Notes: generated from the letters alone by a model not told the origin. A stretch of 64,000 nucleotides of DNA from Orientallactaga sibirica (GCA_036365145.1 JAEOAD010002566.1:5177501-5241500), one strand, 5' to 3'; positions 31,630 to 43,226 are shown, numbered from the stretch's first letter. Numbers and translations: made by a program.

Positions 31630-31990
31630 TTAATGGATTAACTACATTAGTATATGGACACAATGTAATATCCTTCAACCATAGAAGGAACACAGGACCA
31701 GTATGGGAAAATGAGGATAAAACTCAAAAGCATTAGCTTGAGTAAAAGAAAATAGGCACAAAGGGTCACACACTGTATTTGTGGAAAACATCCACAATTG
31801 ACAAAGATATAAAAAGAGAAAGAATGTTTGTGGTTGCCAAGGATTGGAGGAAGGAGATGATGGGGAGTCACTGCTTAGAGGGCACAGAGGCCCTTCTGGG
31901 GTGAGAGAAATGTTTTGTAATCAGTAAAAAAAAAAATGACAGTTGTCCAACATTGTGTTGGTATTATATATTATTAAAATTCTCACCTCA
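31630..31990 (+). mobile_element. Old L1 3' fragment, sense
   Basis: GGATAAAACTCAAAAGCATT, GGGTCACACACTGTATTTGT and GTGGTTGCCAAGGATTGGAG follow the order of an ancient mammalian L1 3' end. Confidence 0.5.
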
Positions 31991-33093
31991 AGAGACTTGT
32001 ATGTCATATGAATTTCAACTCGAGATTTTGAAATTGTACACTGTATTGGGTTCTTAAAAAATATATTGTATGAAGGGAAGCTTGAGATATTTTGAGAATT
32101 TAGTTAACTCTCTAAGACTGCTCTGTTAGTAATTTGAATGCAAGCTCTTCTCCACAAACACCTTCTGGACACCACTCAACCTGTCAGTATTTATTCATCA
32201 CCACTGCTCTTCCACTCTGGTTTGTTGGGAGTTTGTTTGCTCAAGAAAATGAGTCACCCATGCAGATAAGTGAACAAGCATTTATTATTCAGAATTGACC
32301 ATAATGGAAGGGATATGATTATATTTTGAGAGGCAGCTAATCAATCTGTAACTTCTGTCTCTTCAAAAACCACCCAGGTTTATCTAAAAGCTGTCGAGGA
32401 AAAAAAAAAAAAAGAGGTTAGAATGAATGCCTCAGCCTATCTCTCCCTCTAAGCTCAATGTCACCTGTGTCTCACGCACTAAGAAATGGTCATCTTTGCT
32501 CCCTAATGAGAGATCGGGTAGATGCCAAGGACTAACCATCATGAGTCCATGGGACAGGACAAAGAAGTCTAAGAGGTCAGGGGACCCAAGGGGGATAATT
32601 GTTTCTCATTCACAAATTGAATATATCATTATTGATTATTATTATAATTACAGAAGTTATTCACTATTTCAAGAAAATTTATTTCATTCATCACCTTCCA
32701 TTTTAAGGAAGAATATTTTTAAATCAGAAGTCCATAGTCTCATAACACTGATGTAGGATAATTTGGAGTTAACTTAATATTTCACATACATATAGTATAA
32801 GCATATACTTTGACCTTATTATTTTATGCAGCTTTTCCATTTAAAACAAAATAATTCACATACTTCCTTCCAAGCCAACATGTAAGGTACTGTCTTGGTC
32901 ATAGTAATATCAAAATATACTCGAAAGGAAATGGTATATCAATGTCATGAAATTCAATAAAATCATTATTAAAGGTGAGAGAGACTGATGTATTTACATG
33001 GGAAATGTCCATAATGTATTTTTAAATGATGATCAAGTCACGGGACAAAGAGAAGAAGGAGGAGGAGAGGAAATAATAATAATCGTAAAAAGT
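31991..33093. other. Intergenic, nothing recognised
   Basis: About 1.1 kb of AT-rich sequence with an A13-type run near 32,401. A plus-strand frame at 32,427-32,756 has no family I know. Confidence 0.4.
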
Positions 33094-33376
33094 TGGGCTG
33101 GAGAGATGGCTTAGCGGTTAAGGCGCCTGCCTGCTAAGCCTAAGAACGCTGGTTCCAATCTCCAGCGGTTCCAATCTCCAGGTCCCACGTTTAGCCAGAT
33201 GCAAAGTGACACAAGGGCACAATGCCGCACTTGACCGCAAGGGGGCGCACGCATCTGGATTTCGTTTGCAGCAGCTGAGAGACTGCTGGCGCGCCCATCT
33301 CTATCTGCCTTCCTCTCCCTCTCTGTCTGTCTGTCTCTCTCTGTGTCTTTCTCCAAAAATAAATAAAATAAAAAAA
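33094..33376 (+). mobile_element. DIP-like SINE, subtype b
   Basis: Sense. A 14-base element around CGGTTCCAATCTCCAG is duplicated in the B-box area. Core GACCGCAAGGGGGCGCA at 33,232-33,248. Confidence 0.92.
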
Positions 33377-33644
33377 GTAGTAGTACCAGTAGTAGAATTC
33401 ATTTGTATTTTAAAAGAGCCTAAAAACATTTGTGTATGTATGAACACATAGAATGCACCCTGGAGGAACACACCATGAATCATTAGGTTCCTTTTCTTCT
33501 ATGGGAGGGAACAGAAGGGGAGCGAGAGCATGAGAAGGAAAACAACATTTCACTCTTCCTGTTATAGATGGCTCCAGTGTTGAAGCATTTTTCTATTAAT
33601 TTTGCCATTCAAGATAAGTTATTTAAACTAAATGTAACGCATGT

Positions 33645-34018
33645 GTGCTGTGATTGTTAATCTTCATTATCAAGTTGACTCGATTTAGAATCCCCTAGGA
33701 GACACACTTCTGAGTGTATTAGTGAGGGTGTCTCTGGAGAGGCATAACTGAGGAAGGAAGGTGTACCCTGAGGGAGGGCAGCGCCATATCCTGGACTGTG
33801 GCCTCAGACCAAAGACAAAAGGGGAAAAAAGTAGAAGTCAGCTGAGCACCAGCGTTCATCTCTGCTTCCTGACTGCAGACACCATGTTATCAGCCACCCA
33901 CACTCTCCATCATGCCATGTTGGAGTATAAGCCCTCAAATCATGAGCCAAAACTAAATCCTTCCTTCCTGAAGTTACTTTTCATCACATCAATAAGTAAC
34001 CAATACACACATGACTGA
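33645..34018 (+). mobile_element. ERVL/MaLR-like LTR, family 1
   Basis: Begins TGTGATTGTTAATCTTCATT, contains CTAGGAGACACACTTCTGAG and GCTTCCTGACTGCAGACAC, and ends AATAAGTAACCAATACACA. The same order is found at 45,455-45,840 and 62,373-62,735. Confidence 0.6.
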
Positions 34019-34277
34019 TTATCAGAGAGTATGTAAAGATATACCAGCATATGAAGGTTGCCAATTTTCCAGTGCCCAGTTTTTCTGCTTTTGAGCAACT
34101 CTGGCAGAGTTGAATGTTTGTGACAGGGATCACATAGCTCTATAAGCCTATCATAAACCACAATGGCTCCGTCACAGGAAATGTCTGCTGACCTCTCCTC
34201 TATGTCATTGCCAGTCTAGGTCCCCTTTTCTATCAATCCAATTTGATAAGATGTTGTTCTGCCCTCTTCCCACTGTC

Positions 34278-34429
34278 TTACTGCAGAGGCGAACATTGCT
34301 TCCACTTTCTGTCTTTGTTGTAATTTTTTGTCAATGAACACCAACTCCGATTCAAAATATAGTCTTCCTTGGTACAATTGTAAATGGTCTTTCTTCTAAA
34401 GAGGAAAGGGAAGGTGCACATGGGAGGAT
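34278..34429 (-). CDS. Bsph2: Bsph2 exon 5: second FN2 domain and stop
   Basis: After TTTCTCCACAG the exon reads D-PPMCTFPFLFRRKTIYNC, then TKEDYILNRSWCSLTK and NYNKDRKWKQCSPLQ-stop (TAA 34,278-34,280). The four FN2 cysteines and the aromatic residues of the ligand pocket are present. Confidence 0.92.
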
Positions 34430-36922
34430 CTGTGGAGAAAGAGTGGGTGAAAGGAGGAACTGTGAATACAGTCTTCAGATGGATCACACCTAAAATCATA
34501 GAACATCACACTTGTGGTGCTTTGAACGTAAAATGGTGCCCTCCCCCACACACATAGACTCATGTGTTTGAATCCATAAGCTGGTAGTACTGTTCTGGAA
34601 GGCTGTGGAATCTTTAGGAAAGTACAGCCTTGCTGTAGGAAGAGTGTTGCTAGGGATGGGGTTTGAGGTGTGACAGTCTGACCCAGCTTGCTTTCTCTCC
34701 CTCCTTCCTCCCTGCTGATTTGATGATATGATACTGATCTTCCTGCTCCTGCCAGAATGAAACTTCCTTCTAAAAACTATAGGCTAGCTTAGCATGGTGG
34801 CACACACCTTTAATCCCAGCACTGGGGAGGCAGAGGTAGGAGGATCACTGTGAGTTCAAGGCCAGCCTGAGACTACACAGTGAATTCCACGTCAGCCTGG
34901 GCTACAGCTAGATCCTGCCTGAAAAAACTGTAGGCTAAAATAAATCCTTTCCTTACCTAAGATGCTTCTGGCCAAGTATTTTGTCCCAGCAATGAGAAAG
35001 TAACTGATAAAATGTGTGTTTTCAAATTGTAAGCATGCTGTAGAAAAGTCAGTATTTATGCTCAGGTCTTTCTGAGACCAAAAAAAAAAACATTTACTAG
35101 CTTCTATCAACTATGCCTGGGGCATTGAACATCATATATACACATATATGATATTTGTCAAATACTCACCACTTACCATTTGCTGTGCAGTATCGCCATC
35201 TTCCTTTAAAGTGAAAGTCAAGAGAACACCAGTCAAAGTCACTGTGAGTGGAGATACAATTGTAATGGATTTCATCACCATATATAAATGGAAAGATGCA
35301 GGAAACAATAGAAATATCTGGAAAAGAGAACATTTTCAGAGTGCTTGGCAAGCTCACATCGGGAATTAACGTGTTTGCTTACTTGATGGTTTGAGACAAG
35401 GTCTTACTCTGTCATCTAGGATGGCTTGGAACTCACCAGGTAGCCCAGGCTAGCCTGTAACTCATAGCAACCCTCCTGCCTCAGCCTGCCAAGTGCTGAG
35501 ATTACAGGTATAAAGCCACCAAGCCTGGCTGAGAATTGACTTCAAAATGTCCCTCTAAGTAGCAGCATTGTACTTGCTCTCTCATCACCCTACCTAGCAT
35601 AAAAGCAGTCCATTAGCAATGATGCATCGCTTTTTCTAGAACTCAGACTCTGGAGCCCTTCTTTTCCTCCCTATCTCCACAAAAATATTCTAGCCCTCCA
35701 AAGTTAACTCCTACCTGTCTCTCCATATATATATACTGTTCTCCATATGCTTGGTCATCACCTAGAATTTTGCCTTCTCAGCACCAGTAACTCAATATCC
35801 TCCCCCCTCGGCTACAGAGACAGTGATCCTTCTTAAGTATTAACCTGAATCTGCCATTAACCTATTGATATCTCATTGCTCTTGGGATAAGAAATAGCAT
35901 TGAAATTGTTTAAATTCTTGCCATAAAAAAATTTGTATTTGTGGGATACAGTTATATTCATCACCTCACTTAATCATTCCACAATGTGAATCTATATCCA
36001 AACACCACATTTGATGCAGACATACTAATTACAATTTGTCAAGGAAAAGGAAAATAATAGAGAGGAAGCCCGCATGATGTCATGTTTTAGCTACAATGGA
36101 GAAGAGTATGTTTCTTAAGTAGCAGGAAAGAATCTTGACAGAGTCAACGACAGGGCAGTGTAGGAGCTTTCTGGAAGCTAATATTGTTGAAGGGCTGGAG
36201 GTGGACTTTTGAGACGTCACCAAGTAGAGGTAGTCTAGTCTCCTTACCTTGAACTGGAGGATGTAAATGGGAGATCAATTCTGAAGGCAAAAAAGAAAAA
36301 AAAGAGTGGATAAAATGAAGACTTCCCGTCCTAAAATACTGCATTCTCAGGAATATAACTGAGTTGTTGTGATAGAATCTTTCATGATAGTGTTGTGCAG
36401 TAACCTCATGAGAATTATTCCTTCAAAACTTCATTTATGGGGCTGGAGAGATGGCTTAGTGGTTAAGGCATTTGCCTGCAAAGCCAAAGGACCTTGATTC
36501 CATTCCCCAGGACCCACGTAAGCCAGATGCACAAGGTAGCGCATGCGTCTGGAGTTTGTTTGCAGTGGCTGGAGGCCCTGGCGTGCCCATTTTCTCTATC
36601 TCTGCCTGTTTCTCTCTCACTCTCTCAAATAAATAAATAAATAATTTTTTAAACCCATTTTTTTAGTTTTAGTTTTGCTAGTACTGACACAAGTAACTCT
36701 GTTGAGATTCTGACAACTTTAGTGATTTAAAAAGTAAGAGGGGGCTGGAGAGATGGTTTAGCAGTTAAGCTGCTTGCCTGCAAAGCCTAGGGACACAGGT
36801 TCAACTCTCCAGATCCCACATAAGCCAGATGCACAAAGGAGAGGCAAGCACAAGGTCTCACATTCCCTCTAGATGGCGCATCTGGAGTTCGATTGTAGTG
36901 GCTGAAGCCCTGGTGCACCGAT

Positions 36923-36957
<35 letters not shown>

Positions 36958-39033
36958 AAAAAATAAAAAAAGAAAATAGGAAAAAGTAAGAGGGAAATAT
37001 TAGCTTTTACTCCCATGCTAACATTTCAGAAAAACAACCTGCTTGCTTATTGCCAGACACTGAATGTTTCCAAAAGCCTCAATGGTTTTTTTCCCTTGAA
37101 GTTTTTGTTCTTTTTATTATATGTGATCTTGTGTCAAAAAGTGTCTTTATTATACCGACCTCTTAGGTTATCCTGAGACTAGCAAGAGCTGATATTGTGT
37201 TCCAGCCATTATCTTCATCCAGTCTTAATAGTAGCCTTACAATGGAGAGATTACAATTGATCTCTCCCTCCCTCATTCTAATATGGCCCCTAGCGTACCA
37301 AGTTTTACAGATGAAAAAGTAAGGCGCAGAGGGGCTACTTGCTAGAACTAATATGATTGCTGGCTGGTGGGAAGTAGTTTGAAGATCAGACAAGGCTGAC
37401 TTCTGAACTAAGAGTGATGCTATTTCAGTACCTGCGACAAGTGTACAGTCAAGCACAGTCACAGAATCGGCATCAGCCAGTCCATCGGCCTGAGTCACGG
37501 CGTCAGTAACTGAACATGGAATAATGAGTCATTAACAAGACATTAAAAGTTCATTTGGGAACACAGGTCTGAAGATCCAAGGTCAAGGGGCCACATCTAG
37601 AATCTGGTGATGACCTTCTTGTTTGCAGATTCCCAAGGTGGCAGAAGGTATTCCGTGGCAAGAGAGAGTATGTTGTATACCATATATTTTGCGTACATTC
37701 CACTCTTGTATTTTAATTACATATACAAGAGATGTTGTGTATAAACCAAAAAAATAGAAAAGTGATAGAGACAGAGAAAATATAGGCTATTTATTTATTT
37801 GCAAGCAGGGAGAGAAAAGAGAGAGAGATAATGGATGCACCAGGGCCTCTTGCCACTGCAAATGAACTACAGATGCACTGCTTTGTGCATCTGGCTTTAC
37901 ATGGGTACTGGGGAATCGAACCCCAGTCGTTAGGCTTTGCAAGCGAGCACCGTAACCTCTGAGCCATTGCTTCAGCCCTGAAGATGTAGGTCTTTAGTGG
38001 GAGAAGATGGTGATAGAAGATACGTGACCTAAGAGCAATGGGGGTTGCTGCTTCTGAGAGGAAAATGACCAGCAAAAGGGGGCGGGGCAAGGGAGGGGAG
38101 TGGAGAGGGAGGATCAACAAAACTAAAGTAAGTATGATAATGCAATAATAAAACCTATACTTTCCATGCTAACTCTCAAATGCTTTTTTATTGATCGATT
38201 AATGCCATCCATGCAAAAAATGGATTTTGATCACATTTAGCCCCACCACTCTCTCACCTGTCCCCATCGAGACAATAAAAGCCAGCTCAGCATATTTTAT
38301 TCTCCTGTTGGACGCAAGCAATCTCACAGAATAATAATCTCAGAAGAAGGGGACTGAGTCCATGGTACAATGGGATACAATCAGAGTCCTTCGGAATTTA
38401 CTGCAAATGCAGGAGAAAAAATGATGCCTTTTGGAGAAGTGGTGCAGCTTTCTCAAAGTGAGCGAATGTTGCTGGCTGCCCTTTCTTCTTGGGCTACCTT
38501 GTACACGAGATTCACCAAGTCATGAAACTGGCCCCATTTCAGGTTCCTTAACCAGTAAGACATCTCCCCAGCCCAAATGCCCCACCCCCCAGTTTCTGCT
38601 GCATCCCATCTTGAATAATTCTTGAGCACTTTGGAAGCAACCAACCAGAGCTGAAATTCATTTTAAGATGTTCCTTGTTGGACAAGGTATACCCCCATGC
38701 TCTGCTCCTCGAAGCTTCTATGCATGAAAAACTCAATGCACCCAACCTGATGGACACAGCTGCAGGGCGCCAGGCGCTACGAAACTCTTCCTGACCCTTC
38801 CTTCTTGAATTCTCACAGCAACCATGCGAGACAAGATCATTTGTTCTGTTTATTTTCTGTGAGTCCATTTGCATGGTTCAAATTTCAAATGAATTATAAA
38901 AGGGAGGATATAAAATCCACCTCCCATCGTACCTGACCCCACTCACCCTGCCATCTGCCCTACAAGTAACCCATGCAAATTTTGTAAAACCTACAGGCAC
39001 TGTGAATATCCAAGTAGGCAGATGTTAGGAAGT

Positions 39034-39071
<38 letters not shown>

Positions 39072-39760
39072 AGGTAGGGTCTCACTCTGGCCCAGACTGA
39101 CCAGGAATAAACTGTGTAGCCTCAGGGTGGCCTTGAACTCACCAACGATCCTCCTACCTCTGCCTCCCGAGTGCTGGGATTAAAGGCGTGCGCCACCACG
39201 CCCAGCCAGTTTTACTCATTTTTATACAAAAGATAGCTGAATCCACAGTGGGTATTTTGCTTTCTGAAAACCAACCTTGGAGAAGTTTCTAAAAGAGCCC
39301 ATAATGGTCTACTTCCGTAATGATTGTTTGTTTATTTATTTATTTATTTATTTGGTTTTTCGAGGTAGGATCTCACTCTAGCTCAGGCTGACCTGGAATT
39401 CACTATGTCAGTCTCAGGGTGGCCTCGAAATCGCGGCGATCCTCCTACCTCTGCCTCCCGAGTGCTGGGATTAAAGGCGTGCGCCTCCACGCCGGGCTGT
39501 TTATTTCTATGCAGATGCGAAGAGTGAGGCTTCGTCATGGGCAGTCACTGTTCTGTGCTCACCGGAGTAAACTCCACAGCTCCCTGCACCCTACATTTAC
39601 CGTCTTGGAAAGACATCATGGACCATTGCTTTCCAGTATGTTTCAATCCCATCTTGATCTGCGCTCCCCCTTCCACCCCTCGCCCCCTCTTTTCCACCTC
39701 ACCTGCATTCAGCCCATGTACACAGATAGCCAGTGACACCCAGCCCGCCAGATGTCTCAT
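34278..39760 (-). CDS. Bsph2: Binder of sperm protein homolog 2 (BSP/FN2 family), complete gene
   Basis: Five exons (39760-39703, 37509-37432, 36280-36248, 35317-35177, 34429-34278) join in frame to 153 residues: signal peptide, a short acidic N-terminal stretch, and two fibronectin type II domains. BSP proteins are secreted in the male tract, coat sperm, bind choline phospholipids and heparin-like chains, and help capacitation. Every internal exon is phase 1-1 and every intron has GT/AG borders, which is the layout of this family. The first FN2 domain (CIFPFIYGDEIHYNC...) and the ending ILNRSWCSLTKNYNKD...KWKQCSP agree better with what I recall of rodent Bsph2 than of Bsph1 or Elspbp1. No lesion seen. 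The most doubtful part is the second exon. No AATAAA was found close downstream. Confidence 0.8.
34507..35010 (+). mobile_element. ORR1/MT-like MaLR LTR, with a B1 insertion
   Basis: GTGGTGCTTTGAACGTAAAA, CATGTGTTTGAATCC, TGGAAGGCTGTGGAATC, GCTAAAATAAATCC (AATAAA), GTCCCAGCAATGAGAAAGTA: typical order for rodent MaLR LTRs. It lies in the intron between Bsph2 exons 4 and 5. Confidence 0.7.
34791..34926 (+). mobile_element. B1 SINE, sense, in the LTR
   Basis: AGCTTAGCATGGTGGCACAC to GCCTGAAAAAACTGTAGGC. AAAACTATAGGCTA and AAAACTGTAGGCTA flank it. Confidence 0.88.
35177..35317 (-). CDS. Bsph2: Bsph2 exon 4: first FN2 domain
   Basis: Acceptor CTCTTTTCCAG, donor GTAAGT, 141 nt. Reads D-ISIVSCIFPFIYGDEIHYN, then CISTHSDFDWCSLDF and HFKGRWRYCTAN. 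Four cysteines in FN2 spacing. Reading on into the intron would give K-W-stop, which marks the border. Confidence 0.92.
35388..35531 (-). mobile_element. Older B1 SINE, antisense
   Basis: GAGACAAGGTCTTACTCTG to ACCAAGCCTGGCT; diverged. Confidence 0.8.
35532..36247. other. Bsph2 intron 3, nothing recognised
   Basis: Unique-looking sequence. Confidence 0.45.
36248..36280 (-). CDS. Bsph2: Bsph2 exon 3, 33-nt micro-exon
   Basis: TTTTTTGCCTTCAG acceptor and GTAAGG donor enclose codons for E-LISHLHPPVQ. Phase 1-1, as in the other exons, so it fits between its neighbours. Short N-terminal exons of this type also occur in the Bsph1 copy in this window. Confidence 0.7.
36440..36645 (+). mobile_element. 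DIP-like SINE, subtype a
   Basis: Sense, in Bsph2 intron 2; CTCTCAAATAAATAAATAAAT tail. Confidence 0.9.
36743..36975 (+). mobile_element. DIP-like SINE, subtype a, with internal insertion
   Basis: Sense, with about 25 extra bases in the body (AGGCAAGCACAAGGTCTCAC region). Flanked by AAAAAGTAAGAGGG at 36,729 and 36,982. Confidence 0.9.
37432..37509 (-). CDS. Bsph2: Bsph2 exon 2, candidate 78-nt exon
   Basis: TTCCATGTTCAG acceptor and GTACTG donor enclose 25 open codons (V-TDAVTQADGLADADSVTVLD, CTLVA). Phase 1-1, so it can be included or skipped without changing frame. The segment is acidic and has no family domain. I recall no equivalent in mouse or human Bsph proteins, so it may be lineage-specific or a false exon. 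If skipped, the signal exon joins exon 3 in frame. Confidence 0.5.
37780..37978 (-). mobile_element. DIP-like SINE, subtype a
   Basis: Antisense, in Bsph2 intron 1; diverged. Confidence 0.8.
37979..39038. other. Bsph2 intron 1, mostly unrecognised
   Basis: A 30-base remnant of an antisense DIP head (AACCAGTAAGACATCTCCCC, about 38,546-38,574) is all I can name. The first 130 bases resemble an L1 tail (GGGAGGATCAACAAAACTAA). Confidence 0.4.
39039..39207 (-). mobile_element. B1 SINE, antisense
   Basis: T33 run then GAGGTAGGGTCTCACTCTGG. AGTTTTACT flanks both sides. Confidence 0.93.
39345..39500 (-). mobile_element. B1 SINE, antisense
   Basis: TTGGTTTTTCGAGGTAGGATC to CACGCCGGGC, next to a (TTTA)n run. 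Confidence 0.92.
39703..39760 (-). CDS. Bsph2: Bsph2 exon 1: signal peptide
   Basis: ATG at 39,760-39,758, then MRHLAGWVSLAICVHGLNA and a phase 1 G at a GTGAGG donor. A short N-region with Arg/His, a hydrophobic core and a small-residue end (NA) make a normal signal peptide. The exon ends in the phase that all downstream exons need. An in-frame codon three positions upstream is TTG, not ATG. Confidence 0.72.
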
Positions 39761-40019
39761 CGCCTTCAATCACCTGCAGCTGACACATGCCAGAGGAAAC
39801 CTTGCCTCCCACTTTATACTCTCCCTTTCTGCTCCTCCCCCTCTGGGTTTCTGACACACACCTCTTCCGCTGTGATTGCCCCTTTGTCCTAAATCTCAGA
39901 GATTTTTTTGTAAAAGAAAAAAAATTAAGAACATCCATCTTAGAATGTTCTCTAGTTTCATTCTGAAAGTATGATCTCTGGACCAGCACTATCACCCTTT
40001 CCTCAGAATGTTCTAGAAG

Positions 40020-40328
40020 TACAAAACCTCCTACACCCTCTAAGCCTCAGGGAAAGTCACCAAACAGGGACAGAAGCTGAAGGAAGGGGAGGAAGGCTGT
40101 CTTCTGGGCATGACGTGGCTTTTACACTTTTGAACTCACATTAGCTGGGATTACCAGCATATAACCTGCACACATCGGATCTATCAACATCCTGTCATGG
40201 AGGAGGAAGAGGCTCTGAGACACTACCTCTCCCTGGGGATTGAAAGGCAGTTCATGGTCGCTGGAGGTGGGAAGGGAGAGACATATTTTTCAGTGGTGTA
40301 ACTACTGATAAGGTGCCCCTGATTCTGT

Positions 40329-40335
<7 letters not shown>
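40020..40335 (+). mobile_element. L1 3' UTR fragment, sense
   Basis: TTCTGGGCATGACGTGGC, ACATCCTGTCATGGAGGAGG and TTTTTCAGTGGTGTAACTAC match blocks at 30,960-31,130 and 31,390-31,420. Confidence 0.5.
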
Positions 40336-40361
<26 letters not shown>

Positions 40362-40404
40362 AAGCTCACACATTCTACTGTAAGCAATCCTAAAACTCAC
40401 TGAA

Positions 40405-40680
40405 TAAAAAAGAAAGAAAGAAAAAGAAGAGAGGAGAGAGAGAGAAAGAAAGGAAAGAGAGAAATGAAGGAAGGAAAAAAGAATGAAAGAAAGGAAAAGA
40501 GAAGGAAAGGGAACAGAAAGAAAGAAAAGGAGGGAAGGAAAGGAGTGCAGGAGGAAAGGAACAGGAAAGAGAAAGACATGAAAATTAAGGGGAGCTGATT
40601 GAGAAGAGGAAGGGGATGGGCAGGAGGAGGACACAAAAAGATTATAAGGAGTTAATATGATCAAAATATATGACGCATAG
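40405..40680 (+). repeat. Purine-rich GAAA/GGAAA tract
   Basis: Nearly unbroken A/G on the plus strand over about 200 bases. The Ser/Phe-rich minus-strand frames across it are artefacts. Confidence 0.9.
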
Positions 40681-40822
40681 CCGGGCGCCGTGGCGCACGC
40701 CTCTAATCCCGGCACTTGGGAAGCAGAGGTAGGAGGATCGCCATGAGTTGGAGGCCACCCTGAGACTACATAATTAATTCCAGGTCAGCCTGGGCCAGAC
40801 TGAGACCTTACCTTGAAAAACC
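40679..40822 (+). mobile_element. B1 SINE, sense
   Basis: GCCGGGCGCCGTGGCGCACG to TTGAAAAACCAATA; followed by (TATG)n. Confidence 0.92.
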
Positions 40823-41037
40823 AATATATATATGTATGTATGTGTATATATATATGTATATATGAGACGCATATGTATGAAAATGCCATAATGAAACACA
40901 GTAGCAGGAACAATTAATATATGGTAATAAAGACTTTATGAAAAAGAAATGCAAGCTATCAAGGACACACTGACCTGCTGACACTCCGAGGGGTTGTACA
41001 GACACATGAATTGTAATAAACCCTCTGAGTGAGCCCA

Positions 41038-41040
<3 letters not shown>

Positions 41041-41074
<34 letters not shown>

Positions 41075-41209
41075 AGGTAGGGTCTCACTCTGGCCCAGGC
41101 TGACCTGGAATTCACTATGTAGTCTCAGGGTGGTCTAGAACTCACAGATATCCTCCTACCTCTGCCTCCCGAGTGCTGGGATTAAAGGCGTGCGCCACCA
41201 TGCCCGGCT
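41041..41209 (-). mobile_element. B1 SINE, antisense
   Basis: T32 run to CACCATGCCCGGC. Confidence 0.93.
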
Positions 41210-41559
41210 CATATTTTCTAAAGTAATTTTGAGACCGTTGCCTCATATTGCCCTCAGTCCTTGGGTCCAAAGTCTCAGGACTCAGAAGTAGCTCAGGTAT
41301 TTTCAGGCTCCAGAAACTGAGCCTCTACCACAATCCTGCCTCGTGGGGGGCTGCCACAAAATCACATATCCTCCAACAGTAGCTAGTGAAGGGTGCTCGT
41401 CATAGGCTGAGCTATGGGTGCTAAGGTCACATACCAGAGCTGGCATAGGGACCAACATGCAAGAGTTCTCTGCTTCGTCCTCTCAGGGAGTTCTTGGCTT
41501 TGTCAGGATGGTGGCTAATCTTTTAAAAAAAGTCTTTTGAATTTTTTATTTTAATCTTT

Positions 41560-41940
41560 GTAGTTTCTTGGCTTTACATATGAGACTCGAGGTGTATCCA
41601 CCTTCTCATTGCTGGGACAAAGCACACAACCAAAAGCAGCTGATGGGAGCAAAGTTTTGGTTTGGCCCACACTCTTGAGGGGGAGCTTCATGGTGGCAGA
41701 GGAAGCTTGACACGAGCAGAGGCTGGACATCACCTCCTTGCCACAGCAGGTGGTAAACAGCAGCAGAAGAGTGAGCCAATCTTTGATAAGGAGGAGCTGA
41801 CTATAACACCCCAAAGCCCACCCCCCAAAACACACCTCCTCCAGCAAGGTTCCAATTCCCAAATTACCACCATCTGCAGACCAAGCATTCAGAACACATG
41901 AACTTGTAGGAACATCTGATTCAAATCACATCCACTGGAG
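41560..41940 (-). mobile_element. ORR1/MT-like MaLR LTR, antisense
   Basis: TTCTCATTGCTGGGACAAAG at the left and CACATGAACTTGTAGGAACA ... TTCAAATCAC at the right are the reversed end and start of the rodent LTR type seen at 34.5 and 63.1 kb. Confidence 0.65.
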
Positions 41941-42117
41941 AGATATCTTCACTTAGTTCACACAGCCCCAAACCGGTTCTTTCTGGATAATAATCAAGCC
42001 CTGTCTGATCCCAAGGACTGAGTTATTTCTTTCAGACTATAATGAGTCAGAAGTAATCCTTTCAATGGAGGAAAGGAGAGAGGAAGAAAAACGAAAGGGG
42101 ATAAAGAAAAGAAGAAG

Positions 42118-42283
42118 AAGCCAGGCGTGGTGGCGCACGCCTTTAATCCCAGCACTGGGGAGGCAGAGGTAGGAAGATCATCGTGAGTTCAAGGCCACCC
42201 TGAGACTACATAGTAAATCCCAGGTCAGCCTGGACTAGAGTGAGACCCTACCTCGAAAAAAAAAAAAAAAAAAAAAAAAAGAA
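42118..42283 (+). mobile_element. B1 SINE, sense
   Basis: GCCAGGCGTGGTGGCGCACG to CTCGAAAAAAA, flanked by GAAGAAGAAG repeats. Confidence 0.93.
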
Positions 42284-42521
42284 GAAGAAGAAGAAGAAGA
42301 GTGGAGAGAAGAGAGGGAGATAGGAGAGGATGGAGAAGGAAGAGTTTACATATATACACACACACACATACATACATACATGCATATACATACATATACA
42401 TACACACATTATTTAAGTTAAACCCTATATGCAACCATGTGTGTACAAGTGTACAAGAAGTGGAGAAATGTTGAGAAAGGCAAGAAGTCTGGAGAATATG
42501 AGCTTCTAACACAGAGACCTT

Positions 42522-42522
42522 T

Positions 42523-42566
<44 letters not shown>

Positions 42567-42568
42567 TC
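42522..42568 (+). repeat. (TTTC)n microsatellite
   Basis: About 11 TTTC units. Confidence 0.93.
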
Positions 42569-42586
42569 ATTTCTTTTTTTCTTTTT

Positions 42587-42688
42587 TTGTGAAATGAGAT
42601 CTTATGCAGCCAAGGATGACCTGGAATTTCTTTGCTTTACACCTCCCAAATTCTGAGATGACAGCTGTGCTCCACCACACCCAGTTTA
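42587..42688 (-). mobile_element. Old B1-like SINE, antisense
   Basis: GAAATGAGATCTTATGCAG to CCACCACACCCAG; diverged. Confidence 0.6.
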
Positions 42689-42974
42689 TGCAGTGTTAGG
42701 GATCATACACAAGGCTTCGTGAATGCAGAGACTATGGACAAAGCTACATCCTAGCGTGATGCGTAGGTTTTTTATACTTTTTCTGAACTATTCTAATCCC
42801 TACGTACCTCCAGATTTTCCAGTAATAATGAAGATCCCCATCAGCTTCAGGTGGGAAACACAGACTCACAGAAGTCTCAGAAGAAATGTCTTCATGTAGG
42901 AATTATATATTTTATTTCACTAGGAAATGGAGGGTCAAATCAGCAACGTCATTAATTAAGATTAAGTGACCCTA

Positions 42975-43213
42975 GGGGCTGGAGAGATGGCTTAGCAGTT
43001 AAGACACTTGCCTGCAAAGCCAAATGACCCAGGTTCAATTCTCCAGGTCCCACATAAGCCAGATGCACAGGGTGGCGCATGCATCTGGAGTTAGTTTGCG
43101 CTGGCTAAAGGCCCTGGTACACCCATTCTCTCTCTCTCTGTCTCTGACTCGCTCTCATCTACCTCTTTCTCTCTCTTTCTCAAATAAATAAAATAAAACA
43201 AGTATTAAAAAAA
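42975..43213 (+). mobile_element. DIP-like SINE, subtype a
   Basis: Sense, flanked by GATTAAGTGACCC (42,960) and GATTAAGTGACCC (43,214). Confidence 0.93.
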
Positions 43214-43226
43214 GATTAAGTGACCC

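Noticed and set aside
37163..37431. Intronic remainder of the 112-codon minus-strand frame over Bsph2 exon 2
   Set aside because: A GT donor at 37,431 and lack of any domain beyond it make the part below 37,432 intron.
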